From Larkinella sp. C7 (lineage in GTDB: Bacteria; Bacteroidota; Bacteroidia; Cytophagales; Spirosomataceae), in NCBI RefSeq assembly GCF_006149005.1, contig NZ_VBSL01000020.1:28773-92772 (forward strand): a stretch of DNA of 64,000 nt, read 5' to 3'. Below are positions 16,360-25,421 of the stretch, one piece after another. Position numbers and translations under genes: made by a program. Each line of letters starts with the position of its first letter. Positions within the stretch are counted from its first letter, which is position 1. A model generated the notes under the pieces. The model searched no databases and had not been told where the DNA came from. It worked only from the letters and a program-made list of their open reading frames with translations.

Positions 16360-19300
16360 TCAGGAACGTTCATAGAGCCAGACCCGCAACAAAGACATCA
16401 GTTGATCGATGTCCACCGGCTTGGTGATGTAATCGGATGCGCCCGCCTGAATGCACTTTTCGCGGTCGCCGGTCATGGCCTTGGCCGTTACGGCAATAAC
16501 CGGCAGGTTCTTCCACTGGTAGTTCTCCCGGATTTTTTTAGCGGTTTCGTAACCGTCCATTTGGGGCATCATCATATCCAGCAAAACGACATCGATCGCC
16601 GGATTTTCCTGCAATTTCTGAAACGCTTCTTTCCCGTCCAGCGCCGTGATGACATTCATTTTATAGTTCTCCAGTGCCTTCGAGAGTGAGAAGATATTCC
16701 GGACGTCATCGTCGGCAATCAGTACGGTTTTGTTGGCCAGAACCTGGCTCAAAGCCCCCAGTTTTTTATAGTCGCTGTGTATCGAATCGGTTTTTTTCGT
16801 GTCTTCCACCAGATGCAGAAAAAGCGACACTTCATCCAACATGCGCTGATACGAATGGGCGGTTTTTATAATAATGGAGTCGGCGTATTTTTTGATTTTC
16901 AGTTCCTCGGCCAGCGACAAACTTTTACCGGTAAAAATGATGATCGGCAGATTTTCAAGACCCGGATTTTTCTTGGCTTCTTCCAGCGTTTCGTACGCTT
17001 TTACATCCGGAATACCCATGTCCAGAATCACGCAGTCGATTTCATCGATCTGCAGGGCGTCGACTCCTTCCGACACGTTGCTCCTTAATTCCGAATGAAT
17101 GTTAAAGGTCTCCAGAAAATAGGCCAGAGCCTTGGCGTGTCGTGGATTGTCTTCAATAATCAAAACCTTTTTGCTCGTCCGGTTCAATACGTATTCAATC
17201 TTTTTAAATACTTCGTGCATTTGCTCAAACGCCACCGGTTTATCCACAAAATCGACGGCTCCTTTCAGCAAGCTTTCGTTTTTTAATTTGTGCGACGACA
17301 TGATGTGCACCGGAATGTGCCGGGTTTGCGGATCGGCTTTCAGCGCATCCATTACCTGCCAGCCGCTCATGATGGGCAACTGAATATCCAGCAAAATACC
17401 GAGCGGTTTGTAGATGCCCGCCAGTTTCAGCCCTTCGTCCCCCCGAACAGCCACGATGCCTTTATAGCCTTTCCGGCGGGCGTAGTCGAGCAGCGATTTG
17501 GCAAAGTTCGTGTCGTCTTCCACAATCAGAATGGTTTTATCCCGCTCCGTAATGGCGTTGCGATCGTCGGGAATGCTTTCCGGAATCGTGGTGCTGAGGT
17601 ATTTGTTCGCCGGTTCGACCTCTTTGACGGATGTCGGCTCCGGGCTGCGGGTTACATACGGAGCCGGATTTCCCGAAATCGCATCCGACGGTTTAGCTGA
17701 TACCGGAATGTTTACAGTGAATTCGCTTCCCTCATTTACTTTGCTGGCAAGTACAATTTCGCCACCCAGCAGTTTCGCCAGTTCGCGGCTGATGGACAGG
17801 CCCAAACCGGTTCCGCCGTACTTTCGCTTGGTGGACCCGTCGGCTTGCTGAAAGGCTTCAAAAATTAGCTGCTGTTTTTCGGGCGGAATCCCAATCCCGG
17901 TGTCCTTCACCACAAAACTGAGCGTCGAATCCGTCGGCGTCAATCGTTTTACAGTCAGTGTAACACCACCTTTCGAGGTAAACTTGAGCGCATTGGAAAT
18001 CAGGTTTTTCAGAATCTGCCCCAGCCGCATTTTATCGGTTTCAATGACCGAAGGCACGGATTTCTCGACGGTAATGGTAAAGTCCAGCCCCTTTTCTTTC
18101 GCCAACGGAGCAAAAAGCGCCTGGAGTTCGTCGGTTATTTCGGGCAGCGATACGTCCAGGTATTCGAGTTTCATCTGACCGGCTTCGATCTTGGAAAGAT
18201 CCAGAATTTCGTCAATCAGGCCCAGCAAACCGTTGCCGGACGATTGAATCACTTTGGCGTAGTCGATCTGATCATCCGACAGGTTTTCCTCGTTGTTCTC
18301 GGCTAATAACCGGCTCAGGAGCAAAATCGAGTTGAGGGGTGTGCGGAGTTCGTGCGACATATTGGCCAGAAACTCCGACTTATACCGCGTCGTCAGCTCC
18401 AGTTCTTCAGCTTTCCGCTGGATTTCTTCATTCTTTTCTTCCAGCAGAAAACTCCGTTCTTCGAGTTCGGCGTTGGTTTGCTGCAATTCTTCCTGCTGCA
18501 CCCGCAATTCCTCTTCCGACGCCTGGAGTTTCAACGATTGCGCTTCCAGCTCTGCGTTGACGTTTTCCAGTTCATTGTGCTGGGCCTGCAACTCCTCCGA
18601 CTGGGCCTGCGTTTCTTCCAGGAAGTTCTGCAATTTCGCGTAATCCAGTGCGGCATTCACCCCAATGGCGATGGTTTCCAGATTGGCTTTCAGAAACTCG
18701 ACCTCCAGCGGATCCGGTTTTTTCAACAGTCCGATCTCGATCACGCCGATACAGCGGTAGGCATACACCAGCGGAACGATGACCAGGGCGACGGGGGGCG
18801 TGTTTCCCAGCGATGAATTGACGCTGATATACTGCGGAGGCAGGTCGTGAATAACCACCGGTTTTCGGCTTTTGATCACCTCGCCGATCAGCCCTTCGCC
18901 AATCCTGACGCTAGCCGGTGCCTGCGTTGCCGCAAACGTTCCGGCCAGTTTGAAGCTGGAATCATCATCAATAATATAAACCGTGCCAATGGGCGCGTTG
19001 ATGTAACTCGTCAGCGTGGCAATCAGGTTGTTCGCCAGTTTTTCCAGATCGCGCTCGCCCCGAATGGCTTCATTTAACTGAACCGTTCCGGCCTGCAGCC
19101 AGTTTCTATTTTTTAAATCCGTAAACGTCGTTTCCAGCGACTCGGCCATCGTATTGAGTGCTTTGGCAATTTGGCCCAGCTCATCGTCCTGGTTATCCTG
19201 ACTCCGGGCCCCATAATTCCCCTCGGCAATGTCGGAGGTGATGTCTTCCATGACGGAAATCCGTTCGGCGGTTTCCCGGTATTTTTCTTCAGCCTTGATC

Positions 19301-19965
19301 TGTTGGGCAATGCGGGTATCCAGATCCCTTTTTATGCGGATATATGCACTGGCCGTAATCAGGATGGAGACCAAAGCCGCCACGACGAGTAAGTAGGGCG
19401 TATAGGTAATGTAAATTTGCTGCTGCTCCAGACGCTCGTTGAGCAGGCTGTTTTCATCCGTTTTGATCCGATTGACGAGGGCGCGAAGATCATCCATTAT
19501 TTTTTTCCCCCGAATCATTTCCGTATGACGCGCAACGGTGTCACTGGCGAATCCTCTGACCCGGCGGGTCATCTCGATAATCCGACGCATCTGGTCAAAT
19601 TTTGCATCGTATAAGGCTTTCACCTCCACCAGATTTTTTTGTTGCGCCGGGTTGTCAAAGGTTAAATCCGTCACGGTTTTATGACTAGCTTCGACTTTTC
19701 CGTAGGCGCCGTTATAGGGCATTAAAAACGTAGGGTCACGGGTTAGCAGGTAGCCCCGCTGACCCGTTTCTGCGTCCTTCATATACGAGATAATGTTCTC
19801 GGACTCAATCAGGATCTGGTTGGTATGGTTGACTAGTTTGGAATTGCTGATCAACTTCTGGGTGCTGTAAAATGAAGCCACCAGGCTGATCAACAGCAAG
19901 AATATGGAGATGGAAAAGACAATTTTTAATTGTCGGATGACGGAGTTGGATAGGGTTTGCGGCAT
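16360..19965 (-). CDS. Hybrid sensor histidine kinase: CHASE3-HAMP-GAF-kinase with three receivers
   Basis: A 1201-residue inner-membrane kinase. Domains in order: TM1 (about 15-33), CHASE3-like periplasmic sensor (about 40-180, with AETGQRGYLLT), TM2 (about 190-210), HAMP (about 215-285), GAF (about 300-445), a coiled coil rich in Gln/Glu (about 448-530), HisKA with His538 (FLANMSHELRTPLN), and the HATPase (about 645-757, with N, G1 and G2 boxes). Three receivers follow with Asp860, Asp982 and Asp1130. The second receiver has DMGIPDVKA instead of a normal loop and may be divergent. The operon context implies signalling to the lone receiver, CheR and CheB. Confidence 0.95.
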   Translation of the reverse strand: MPQTLSNSVIRQLKIVFSISIFLLLISLVASFYSTQKLISNSKLVNHTNQILIESENIISYMKDAETGQRGYLLTRDPTFLMPYNGAYGKVEASHKTVTDLTFDNPAQQKNLVEVKALYDAKFDQMRRIIEMTRRVRGFASDTVARHTEMIRGKKIMDDLRALVNRIKTDENSLLNERLEQQQIYITYTPYLLVVAALVSILITASAYIRIKRDLDTRIAQQIKAEEKYRETAERISVMEDITSDIAEGNYGARSQDNQDDELGQIAKALNTMAESLETTFTDLKNRNWLQAGTVQLNEAIRGERDLEKLANNLIATLTSYINAPIGTVYIIDDDSSFKLAGTFAATQAPASVRIGEGLIGEVIKSRKPVVIHDLPPQYISVNSSLGNTPPVALVIVPLVYAYRCIGVIEIGLLKKPDPLEVEFLKANLETIAIGVNAALDYAKLQNFLEETQAQSEELQAQHNELENVNAELEAQSLKLQASEEELRVQQEELQQTNAELEERSFLLEEKNEEIQRKAEELELTTRYKSEFLANMSHELRTPLNSILLLSRLLAENNEENLSDDQIDYAKVIQSSGNGLLGLIDEILDLSKIEAGQMKLEYLDVSLPEITDELQALFAPLAKEKGLDFTITVEKSVPSVIETDKMRLGQILKNLISNALKFTSKGGVTLTVKRLTPTDSTLSFVVKDTGIGIPPEKQQLIFEAFQQADGSTKRKYGGTGLGLSISRELAKLLGGEIVLASKVNEGSEFTVNIPVSAKPSDAISGNPAPYVTRSPEPTSVKEVEPANKYLSTTIPESIPDDRNAITERDKTILIVEDDTNFAKSLLDYARRKGYKGIVAVRGDEGLKLAGIYKPLGILLDIQLPIMSGWQVMDALKADPQTRHIPVHIMSSHKLKNESLLKGAVDFVDKPVAFEQMHEVFKKIEYVLNRTSKKVLIIEDNPRHAKALAYFLETFNIHSELRSNVSEGVDALQIDEIDCVILDMGIPDVKAYETLEEAKKNPGLENLPIIIFTGKSLSLAEELKIKKYADSIIIKTAHSYQRMLDEVSLFLHLVEDTKKTDSIHSDYKKLGALSQVLANKTVLIADDDVRNIFSLSKALENYKMNVITALDGKEAFQKLQENPAIDVVLLDMMMPQMDGYETAKKIRENYQWKNLPVIAVTAKAMTGDREKCIQAGASDYITKPVDIDQLMSLLRVWLYERS

Positions 19966-20005
19966 AGGTATGCTCTTGAAAATCGCTTATCGTTGACGAA
20001 TACTT

Positions 20006-21577
20006 TTATTCGTTGACCTGATGGACGGGCAGAATCAGAATAAACTGACTTCCTTCATTAACCCGGCTTCGGGCGGTAATCAGGCCATTGTGTTTATCCA
20101 TATTTTTTTTGGCAATGGCCAGGCCAATACCGGTTCCCTCGTAGCTGGCCCGGTCGGTTAATCGCTGAAAAATCACGAAGATGCGATCCATAAATTTTTC
20201 ATCAAACCCTATTCCATTGTCAATCACCACAATGCGGCAAAAACGACCATCAGGTGACGGTTTACTATCAATTTCTTTTTCTTCGATCAATTCCGCCCGA
20301 ATGTGAATGACCGGAGCGGTTTCTTTTTTGGAAAACTTCAGCGCATTGCTGATCAGATTTTGAAAAACTTGCCGAATCCGCCCCGGAATGGTATCCAGTA
20401 CCGGCAGCGGATCGACCGTAATCACAGCTTTGCTCCGGCTGATGACGTCCTCAAAATCGGCCAGGATTTCTTGCAGTAAACTGTTCAGATCCGTCGGTTG
20501 AAACAGGGCGGGCGTCGACAATTGGGAATAGGCCAGCAAATCATTGATCAATGTAGACATCCGCGCCGACGAATTAATGGAGCGGTCGAGGTAGGAAGTT
20601 GCTTCAACATTTCCGGTTAAATATTTTTCTTTAATCAGATCGTTCAGAATCTGTATTTTCCGGAGCGGTTCTTTTAAATCATGCGAAACGACCCACGTAA
20701 ATTGCTGCAATTCGTGGTTGCTTCTTTCCAGTTCCAGGTTTTTAATCAGCAGTTCTTTCGTTCGCGCTTCTACTTTTTGCTCGAGCAGATCCGCGGCCAG
20801 TTTCTGCGGGTGAATATCCGTAAACGTGCCAACCCAGCGCACCGGTACACCCTGCTTTTTGATGGGTAAGATGCGCAGCAGATGGTAGCGATACTCGCCC
20901 GTTGTCAACTCTTTCAGGCGAATTTCACGCGTAAACTCAATCCCGTTTTTAAGATAATTTCCCCACTCCTCCCAAACGTCATCGTCGGCATGGGTTTGCG
21001 GAAACGTCGTTGAATCGACGGAATACTGAAACCAGTGCTCGTTGACGTATTCAATCCGGCCATCCGGTGCAATCGTGAACGCCATTTGCGGCAGCGAAGC
21101 CAGAACGGATTGCAGTTCCTGCATGCGCCCGGCAATTTCTTCCTGCGCCTGCTTTCGGACTTCGATTTCCTTCTGTAAAGACGTGTGGGTTTCTTTTAAC
21201 TCCTGCTGCTGTTTATACAGCCGATGCAGGGTTTTTACTTTTAAAACCAGAATATCCGGATCAACCGGTTTGGTTAAATAATCGACACCGCCGGAGGTAT
21301 AACCTTTGGTAATGAATTTTTTCTCGGTATTGACCGCCGAAAGAAAGATAATGGAGGTATCTCTCGCTTTGCTGAAACCGGCAATGGCGTTGGCCACTTC
21401 AAACCCATCCATGCCGGGCATTTGAACGTCCAGAATGATAACGGCATAGTTGGTTTTCAATACTTTTTTCAGGGCTTCCTCACCCGATTCGGCCGAATCG
21501 ACCGAAAAGCTGTGCAGCTCAAGAATTTTCTTTAAAGGTAAAATATTTTCCGGCCTGTCATCAACAATCAAAATCAT
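20006..21577 (-). CDS. REC-PAS histidine kinase
   Basis: A 523-residue soluble kinase with an inverted layout. An N-terminal receiver (1-120, phospho-Asp50 in ILDVQMPGMDG) is followed by a coiled coil (about 122-155), a PAS domain (about 155-260, VNEHWFQYSV), a linker helix and HisKA with His299 (VVSHDLKEPLRK). The HATPase domain (about 385-520) has the N box NLISNALKFSKKE and GTGIGLAI. It is the first gene of the operon and lies 40 nt before the large hybrid kinase. The input receiver suggests that it is itself controlled by another kinase. Bacteriophytochrome-like HisKA pattern (SHDLKEPLR) noted. Confidence 0.94.
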   Translation of the reverse strand: MILIVDDRPENILPLKKILELHSFSVDSAESGEEALKKVLKTNYAVIILDVQMPGMDGFEVANAIAGFSKARDTSIIFLSAVNTEKKFITKGYTSGGVDYLTKPVDPDILVLKVKTLHRLYKQQQELKETHTSLQKEIEVRKQAQEEIAGRMQELQSVLASLPQMAFTIAPDGRIEYVNEHWFQYSVDSTTFPQTHADDDVWEEWGNYLKNGIEFTREIRLKELTTGEYRYHLLRILPIKKQGVPVRWVGTFTDIHPQKLAADLLEQKVEARTKELLIKNLELERSNHELQQFTWVVSHDLKEPLRKIQILNDLIKEKYLTGNVEATSYLDRSINSSARMSTLINDLLAYSQLSTPALFQPTDLNSLLQEILADFEDVISRSKAVITVDPLPVLDTIPGRIRQVFQNLISNALKFSKKETAPVIHIRAELIEEKEIDSKPSPDGRFCRIVVIDNGIGFDEKFMDRIFVIFQRLTDRASYEGTGIGLAIAKKNMDKHNGLITARSRVNEGSQFILILPVHQVNE

Positions 21578-21677
21578 ACACCATGCAGGTTTTCAGGCTA
21601 CAAAAAGGCCGTTCGCGTGTTTCCGTTTCCCCCTAAATGGGAACGTGAAGATAGGGCGTCAAGACGGGTGCATCCAA

Positions 21678-21744
21678 ATCTGGCAGTGGGCAGTGGATAA
21701 ATAAATCGGCATTTCGATTATTTATCCACTGCCCACCGCCAGAT
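21678..21744. repeat. Long intergenic inverted repeat, word-repeat type
   Basis: Arms at 21678-21704 and 21718-21744 are 27 nt with one A/G mismatch and a 13-nt loop. Each arm contains the internal repeat GGCAGTGGGCAGTGG followed by ATAAATAA. It fills most of the gap between the signalling operon and the next minus-strand gene. Sequence unlike the other palindromes but same architecture. Confidence 0.8.
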
Positions 21745-21767
21745 TATACGTTCGGTTTGCCCGCCGG

Positions 21768-22484
21768 TCAGAGATCGTCCGTTAAAATGGTCCCATTCAG
21801 GTTCTCCACCTTCCCTTCGTCGCCGACACTCATGAATTCGGTATTGCCGCTGAAGAAGTTCAGTTTGAATAGTCCGAGCGCGATGACGCCGGTTTTACCG
21901 CTGATGTTCAGCCCCAGTTCCTTCGTTGTTTTCATACTAAAACCGGCCGATGCGCTTCCGACATTGAAAGTTTTTAACGCACTGCCTTCCGCGCCTATCG
22001 TCACTTCCGTTCCGCCTTCGACGGTCGACAGAATGAGGGGATTTTGCGCAACGAAAACCTGGAACACAACTTTGAACTTGTTCCGCCAGTCATCGGCTTT
22101 TTTGAGCTGCTTTGCAACCTGATTCACGTTTTCGATCACCGAGACCGTGATGATGGGCGCTTTAACCAGAAAAGATTTGTCCTGGTGAAATTTGTAGGTA
22201 ACATTCGCTTGAAGTTCGCCCTGCGGATTCAGGTTGATGGCGGCTCCGGTGCTGGCATCGACCACGGTGGTGTTATCCGACACAAAACTCAGGGTGGCTT
22301 CCGGCCCGGTTCCCTCCGTGAAAGTGACATCGAAATCATCCTGAATATTGCCTAATTTCTGAAATACCCCGTCTGAAATCAGGCCATAATCACCGAGCTT
22401 ATACGGTGTCGTAATCGGCACCCAGGCGGCATGTACATTAAGCTGCCGCTCAACAATGGATTCGAACTGTGCTGCAAGTCCCAT
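21768..22484 (-). CDS. Unknown beta-rich cytoplasmic protein without cysteine
   Basis: A 238-residue protein with no signal peptide, no predicted membrane segment and no cysteine. Alternating hydrophobic stretches (for example AWVPITTPYKLGDYGLISDG, FDVTFTEGTG, ITVSVIENVNQVAKQL, SAGFSMKTTKELGLNISGK) suggest a mainly beta fold with one helix near the middle. The late segment GKTGVIALGLFKLNFFSG looks amphipathic. I do not recognise the family. It stands alone, flanked by a long palindrome downstream and a possible orphan terminator upstream. ATG at 22484 is the only start near the conserved-looking N-terminus. Confidence 0.7.
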   Translation of the reverse strand: MGLAAQFESIVERQLNVHAAWVPITTPYKLGDYGLISDGVFQKLGNIQDDFDVTFTEGTGPEATLSFVSDNTTVVDASTGAAINLNPQGELQANVTYKFHQDKSFLVKAPIITVSVIENVNQVAKQLKKADDWRNKFKVVFQVFVAQNPLILSTVEGGTEVTIGAEGSALKTFNVGSASAGFSMKTTKELGLNISGKTGVIALGLFKLNFFSGNTEFMSVGDEGKVENLNGTILTDDL

Positions 22485-22583
22485 GTCTCTTTTTGGTTAA
22501 GGATTTGATGGATAAAGGCTGGTAAGTATACGGCTTTTAAAATCGTATCCACCAATCAATCAGGAGGTTTTGACTGAACGGTT

Positions 22584-22618
22584 AGACCGGGGAATGCTTT
22601 CCAAAGCCGGTCTTTTTT
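22584..22618 (+). terminator. Orphan plus-strand intrinsic terminator
   Basis: AGACCGG (22584-22590) pairs with CCGGTCT (22607-22613), followed by six T. No plus-strand gene lies upstream within 8 kb, so it would end a short untranslated transcript or act in the leader of the DinB gene. Confidence 0.6.
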
Positions 22619-22703
22619 CTGCCGAACAATGTCGCAATTTTACAATATCGCCGTTTCAACGGGCCGTAATTTTGCTCCGTCAACCAAAACATACATTCAC
22701 ACC

Positions 22704-23309
22704 ATGAAACAAATGATTTCATTCCTCTTTTTCCTGGCAACGGTTTCAGCGCAGGCGCAATCCCGACTCTGGACCGCAGCCGACCAGAAGTATACGGTGG
22801 AGAACCTGAAACGAACCCGCGATGAACTGATTCGGGAAACGGAAAACCTGACCGACGCCCAATGGCATTTTCACGAAACCCCCGAACGCTGGTCGATTGC
22901 CGAGGTGGTGGAGCACCTGGCGCTCTGGGAAATTATCTGGGCGCGGGAAATCAGCATCGGAGCCCGCAGCAAACCGCAGCCCGAACTGAACCAAATCAGC
23001 CGACCCGACAGCTATTACACTAATTTCATTATGGAAGACACCCCGCACAAAGCGCCGGACATCGCCAAACCGACGGGTTTTATTCGGGGAAAAGACAACC
23101 TGACTTTTTTCAAACGGCTTCGCGATCAGGCAATTGGATATGCTGATACGACCAAAACCGACATGCGGGCTCATTTCGAATTCACGGCAGCCGGTAATTC
23201 ACCCCGCAACATGCACCAGGTTTATATTTACCAGTGGGGCCACGTCGACCGCCATCTGCGGCAAATCCGGAAAGTGAAAGCGCATCCGGGGTATCCGGGT
23301 AAGTTGTAA
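22704..23309 (+). CDS. Exported DinB-superfamily protein
   Basis: A 201-residue protein with a signal peptide (ATVSAQAQ cleavage region) and a DinB/YfiT-type four-helix bundle. The three metal-binding histidines expected of the fold are plausible in VVEHLALWE and HVDRHLRQI. DinB-like proteins bind divalent metals; some are thiol transferases, but no function can be assigned. I start at ATG 22704, immediately before the signal sequence; a start 25 codons upstream lacks support. It is convergent with the PD40-OmpA gene, and a long repeat sits between them. Confidence 0.8.
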   Translation: MKQMISFLFFLATVSAQAQSRLWTAADQKYTVENLKRTRDELIRETENLTDAQWHFHETPERWSIAEVVEHLALWEIIWAREISIGARSKPQPELNQISRPDSYYTNFIMEDTPHKAPDIAKPTGFIRGKDNLTFFKRLRDQAIGYADTTKTDMRAHFEFTAAGNSPRNMHQVYIYQWGHVDRHLRQIRKVKAHPGYPGKL

Positions 23310-23319
23310 TTAAAAGTTA

Positions 23320-23414
23320 TTTCGCGGAGTTGAGCCTAGAAAATCAGAGTTAAGCAGAGAAATTTTTAATAAAACTCTGCTTAACTCTGATGCCCTCTGC
23401 TCAACTCTGCGAAA
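23320..23414. repeat. Long inverted repeat, TTTCGCGGAGTTGAGC family (copy 1)
   Basis: Forty-nt arms (23320-23359, 23375-23414) with a 15-nt AT-rich loop and few mismatches. The arms contain GAGTTGAGC and GAGTTAAGC, two versions of one word. The same arm sequence recurs at 28754-28848 between hisA and hisF, so this is a dispersed element. Confidence 0.85.
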
Positions 23415-23421
23415 GAGCCTC

Positions 23422-24999
23422 TTATTTCTTCTTGATCACAAACTCCACCCGGCGGTTGGTTTGTCGGCCCTCGTCGGTGTCGTTGCTGGCCACGGGTTTG
23501 GCTTCGCCGTAACCTTTGCTGGCGACGCGGTCGGGTTCAATGCCTTTGCCAATGAAGTACTCACGAACGGCATCTGCGCGATCCTGGGAGAGTTTCAGGT
23601 TGATTTCGTTGGAACCCGTGTTGTCGGTATGCCCACCGACTTCGATGATCATCTTCGGATTTTCGTTGAAGGTTGCTACCATCCGATCCAGTTCCGGGAA
23701 CGACTCGTCGCGCAGCACAGCTTTGCCGACGTCGAAGAAAATGTTGTTGAGCCGCACGGCGCGACCCACTTCAATCGGAATCAGGGTCAACTCTTTGCCT
23801 TTTATTTCCTGAAAACCTTTCGTTTCTCTCAGATCGATGTTGCCGCCTTCAGAAATAAAATTGGGCGCAACGGCCCTCATGCTGTACTGTTTGCCGTAGG
23901 GCAACACGATTTTATACTCGCCCGTAACCGGGTCAGATGTCGCTTCCCCCGCTTCGAGTCCGTCGGGCAACGTCTGGTAAATCACCCGGGCTTCAATGGG
24001 TTTACCAGTTTTCTGGTCAATTATTTTTCCGCTCACCAGCGCCACCGGATCAGGACTGGTCGCGGGTGGGGCGGTTTTGTCGTTCGGATTGGCAGTATCG
24101 ATGAGTTTGATCCGAACAATATCGCCTTTACCCAGCGTGTTTTTGAAACTCGTCATGTAGGCGTATTCGCCCGAAGCCGCCACCGAATAGTAGGCATCAT
24201 ATCCGTCGGTATTGATGGCCGGGCCCAGATTGACTGGTTTCGACCAATGTTTCCAGGTTTTGTCGACGCGCTTGGCTACATAAATATCATTGCTGCCCGA
24301 ACCGCCGGGCCGGTCGCTGGAGAAATACAGAGTGGCTCCGTCGGCCGCCAGAAACGGCGTGGTTTCGGTGCCGTCGGTATTGATTTCGGGACCGAGGTTC
24401 ATCGGTTTACTCCAGGAACCGTCTTTCTGCCGCAAACTGACGTAAACATCATCTTCCTTGCTGTTTTTCTTTTCACTAAACGCCATTACCAGCACTTTGC
24501 CATCAGCCGAAAGATACCCGCAATCGTACTGTCCTTTACTGATTTTCTCGTAGCCGGGGATGTTCAGTTTTTGCGGAGCCGACCAGCCTGTGGCGGTTCG
24601 TTTGCTGGTCGAAAAACCGCGCGTTTCATACGTGCCGTTCGTATAAGCCCCCTTGATGAGCATTGTGTTTCCGTCGGGCGTGATGCTGTATGCGCAATTA
24701 TACTCATCCTTGTTGAGTGGCGGAGCCATCCGCTTGGCCGGCCCCCAGGTATTGCCCTGTCCCAGTTCGGAATACCAGATGTCCTGACTGCCTTTGTTGC
24801 CGTGCGTATTTTGGGGGTGGCTGATTCGGGCAAAAAATAACGTCCGTCCGTCGGGAGAAATGACCGGATTGACCTCATTGTATTCCGAATTGACCTGATT
24901 CCCCAGACTTTCTGCCTTTGCGGCTGGATTCTGCTGCGCAACAGCCATCGGTGTGGTGATACCCAAAAGCCCCGTCAGCGTAAGTTCCCAAAATTTCAT
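23422..24999 (-). CDS. PD40 beta-propeller / OmpA-domain envelope protein
   Basis: A 525-residue exported protein. A signal peptide ends near MAVAQQ. Four or more PD40 (TolB-like) propeller repeats follow (NPVISPDGRTLFFA, SITPDGNTMLIKG, GYLSADGKVLVMAF, PFLAADGATLYFSS). Next is a carboxypeptidase-regulatory-like segment (about 325-400), then an OmpA/MotB peptidoglycan-binding domain (about 410-525) with GGHTDNTGSNEINLKLSQDRA and the terminal NRRVEFVIKKK. It is presumably anchored to peptidoglycan beneath the outer membrane. Members of this class occur in gliding/T9SS (PorE-like) and stress contexts. Start ATG 24999. Confidence 0.9.
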   Translation of the reverse strand: MKFWELTLTGLLGITTPMAVAQQNPAAKAESLGNQVNSEYNEVNPVISPDGRTLFFARISHPQNTHGNKGSQDIWYSELGQGNTWGPAKRMAPPLNKDEYNCAYSITPDGNTMLIKGAYTNGTYETRGFSTSKRTATGWSAPQKLNIPGYEKISKGQYDCGYLSADGKVLVMAFSEKKNSKEDDVYVSLRQKDGSWSKPMNLGPEINTDGTETTPFLAADGATLYFSSDRPGGSGSNDIYVAKRVDKTWKHWSKPVNLGPAINTDGYDAYYSVAASGEYAYMTSFKNTLGKGDIVRIKLIDTANPNDKTAPPATSPDPVALVSGKIIDQKTGKPIEARVIYQTLPDGLEAGEATSDPVTGEYKIVLPYGKQYSMRAVAPNFISEGGNIDLRETKGFQEIKGKELTLIPIEVGRAVRLNNIFFDVGKAVLRDESFPELDRMVATFNENPKMIIEVGGHTDNTGSNEINLKLSQDRADAVREYFIGKGIEPDRVASKGYGEAKPVASNDTDEGRQTNRRVEFVIKKK

Positions 25000-25196
25000 T
25001 GACTACGGTGTAGAAGTTAATATAAGTAGAACGAAGAACCAATCTGGATTAGTTTACCGTATTTGTAAGTCAAATCAAATGCCAAATTCATTTATCGGCC
25101 TGCTTTTTGCTACGAATATTTATAAAAATGGCTTCCTAAATCCAGTTTATATTAACTATTTTTTTCACCTTTATATTCTTAGTTATATTTACCGAG

Positions 25197-25421
25197 ATGA
25201 ATCCCTTTAAAAGAAGAAAAAAGAAACATACGCCATTTCCTACGGTGTCGTCCCCGCGCGAACTATTGCGGTTACTGATCAATGTGGTGTTGTGTGTAAC
25301 GGGCCTGGTGTTTGGCTTTATTTACTTAATTAAGGGGCTGGTAATAGGCTGGTTACTCATTGCAGCTTTCACTTTTTTCCTGCTGGTTCAATTCTCCGGG
25401 CCGACCGACTACGATATTTAA
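25197..25421 (+). CDS. Small two-helix membrane protein
   Basis: A 74-residue protein with a very basic N-terminus (NPFKRRKKKH) and two close hydrophobic helices (about 27-47 and 50-66). Positive-inside reasoning puts the N-terminus in the cytoplasm. No family recognised. Its stop codon overlaps the stop of the convergent LOG-family gene, and the frame is well formed from ATG 25197. Confidence 0.6.
   Translation: MNPFKRRKKKHTPFPTVSSPRELLRLLINVVLCVTGLVFGFIYLIKGLVIGWLLIAAFTFFLLVQFSGPTDYDI

Noticed and set aside
21768..22484. Possible bacterial gasdermin
   Set aside because: Size is similar, but the protein has no cysteine for N-terminal palmitoylation and no protease gene is adjacent, so the call lacks support.
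23461..24840. A 459-codon open frame on the plus strand
   Set aside because: Antisense to the PD40-OmpA gene, with no recognisable domain.
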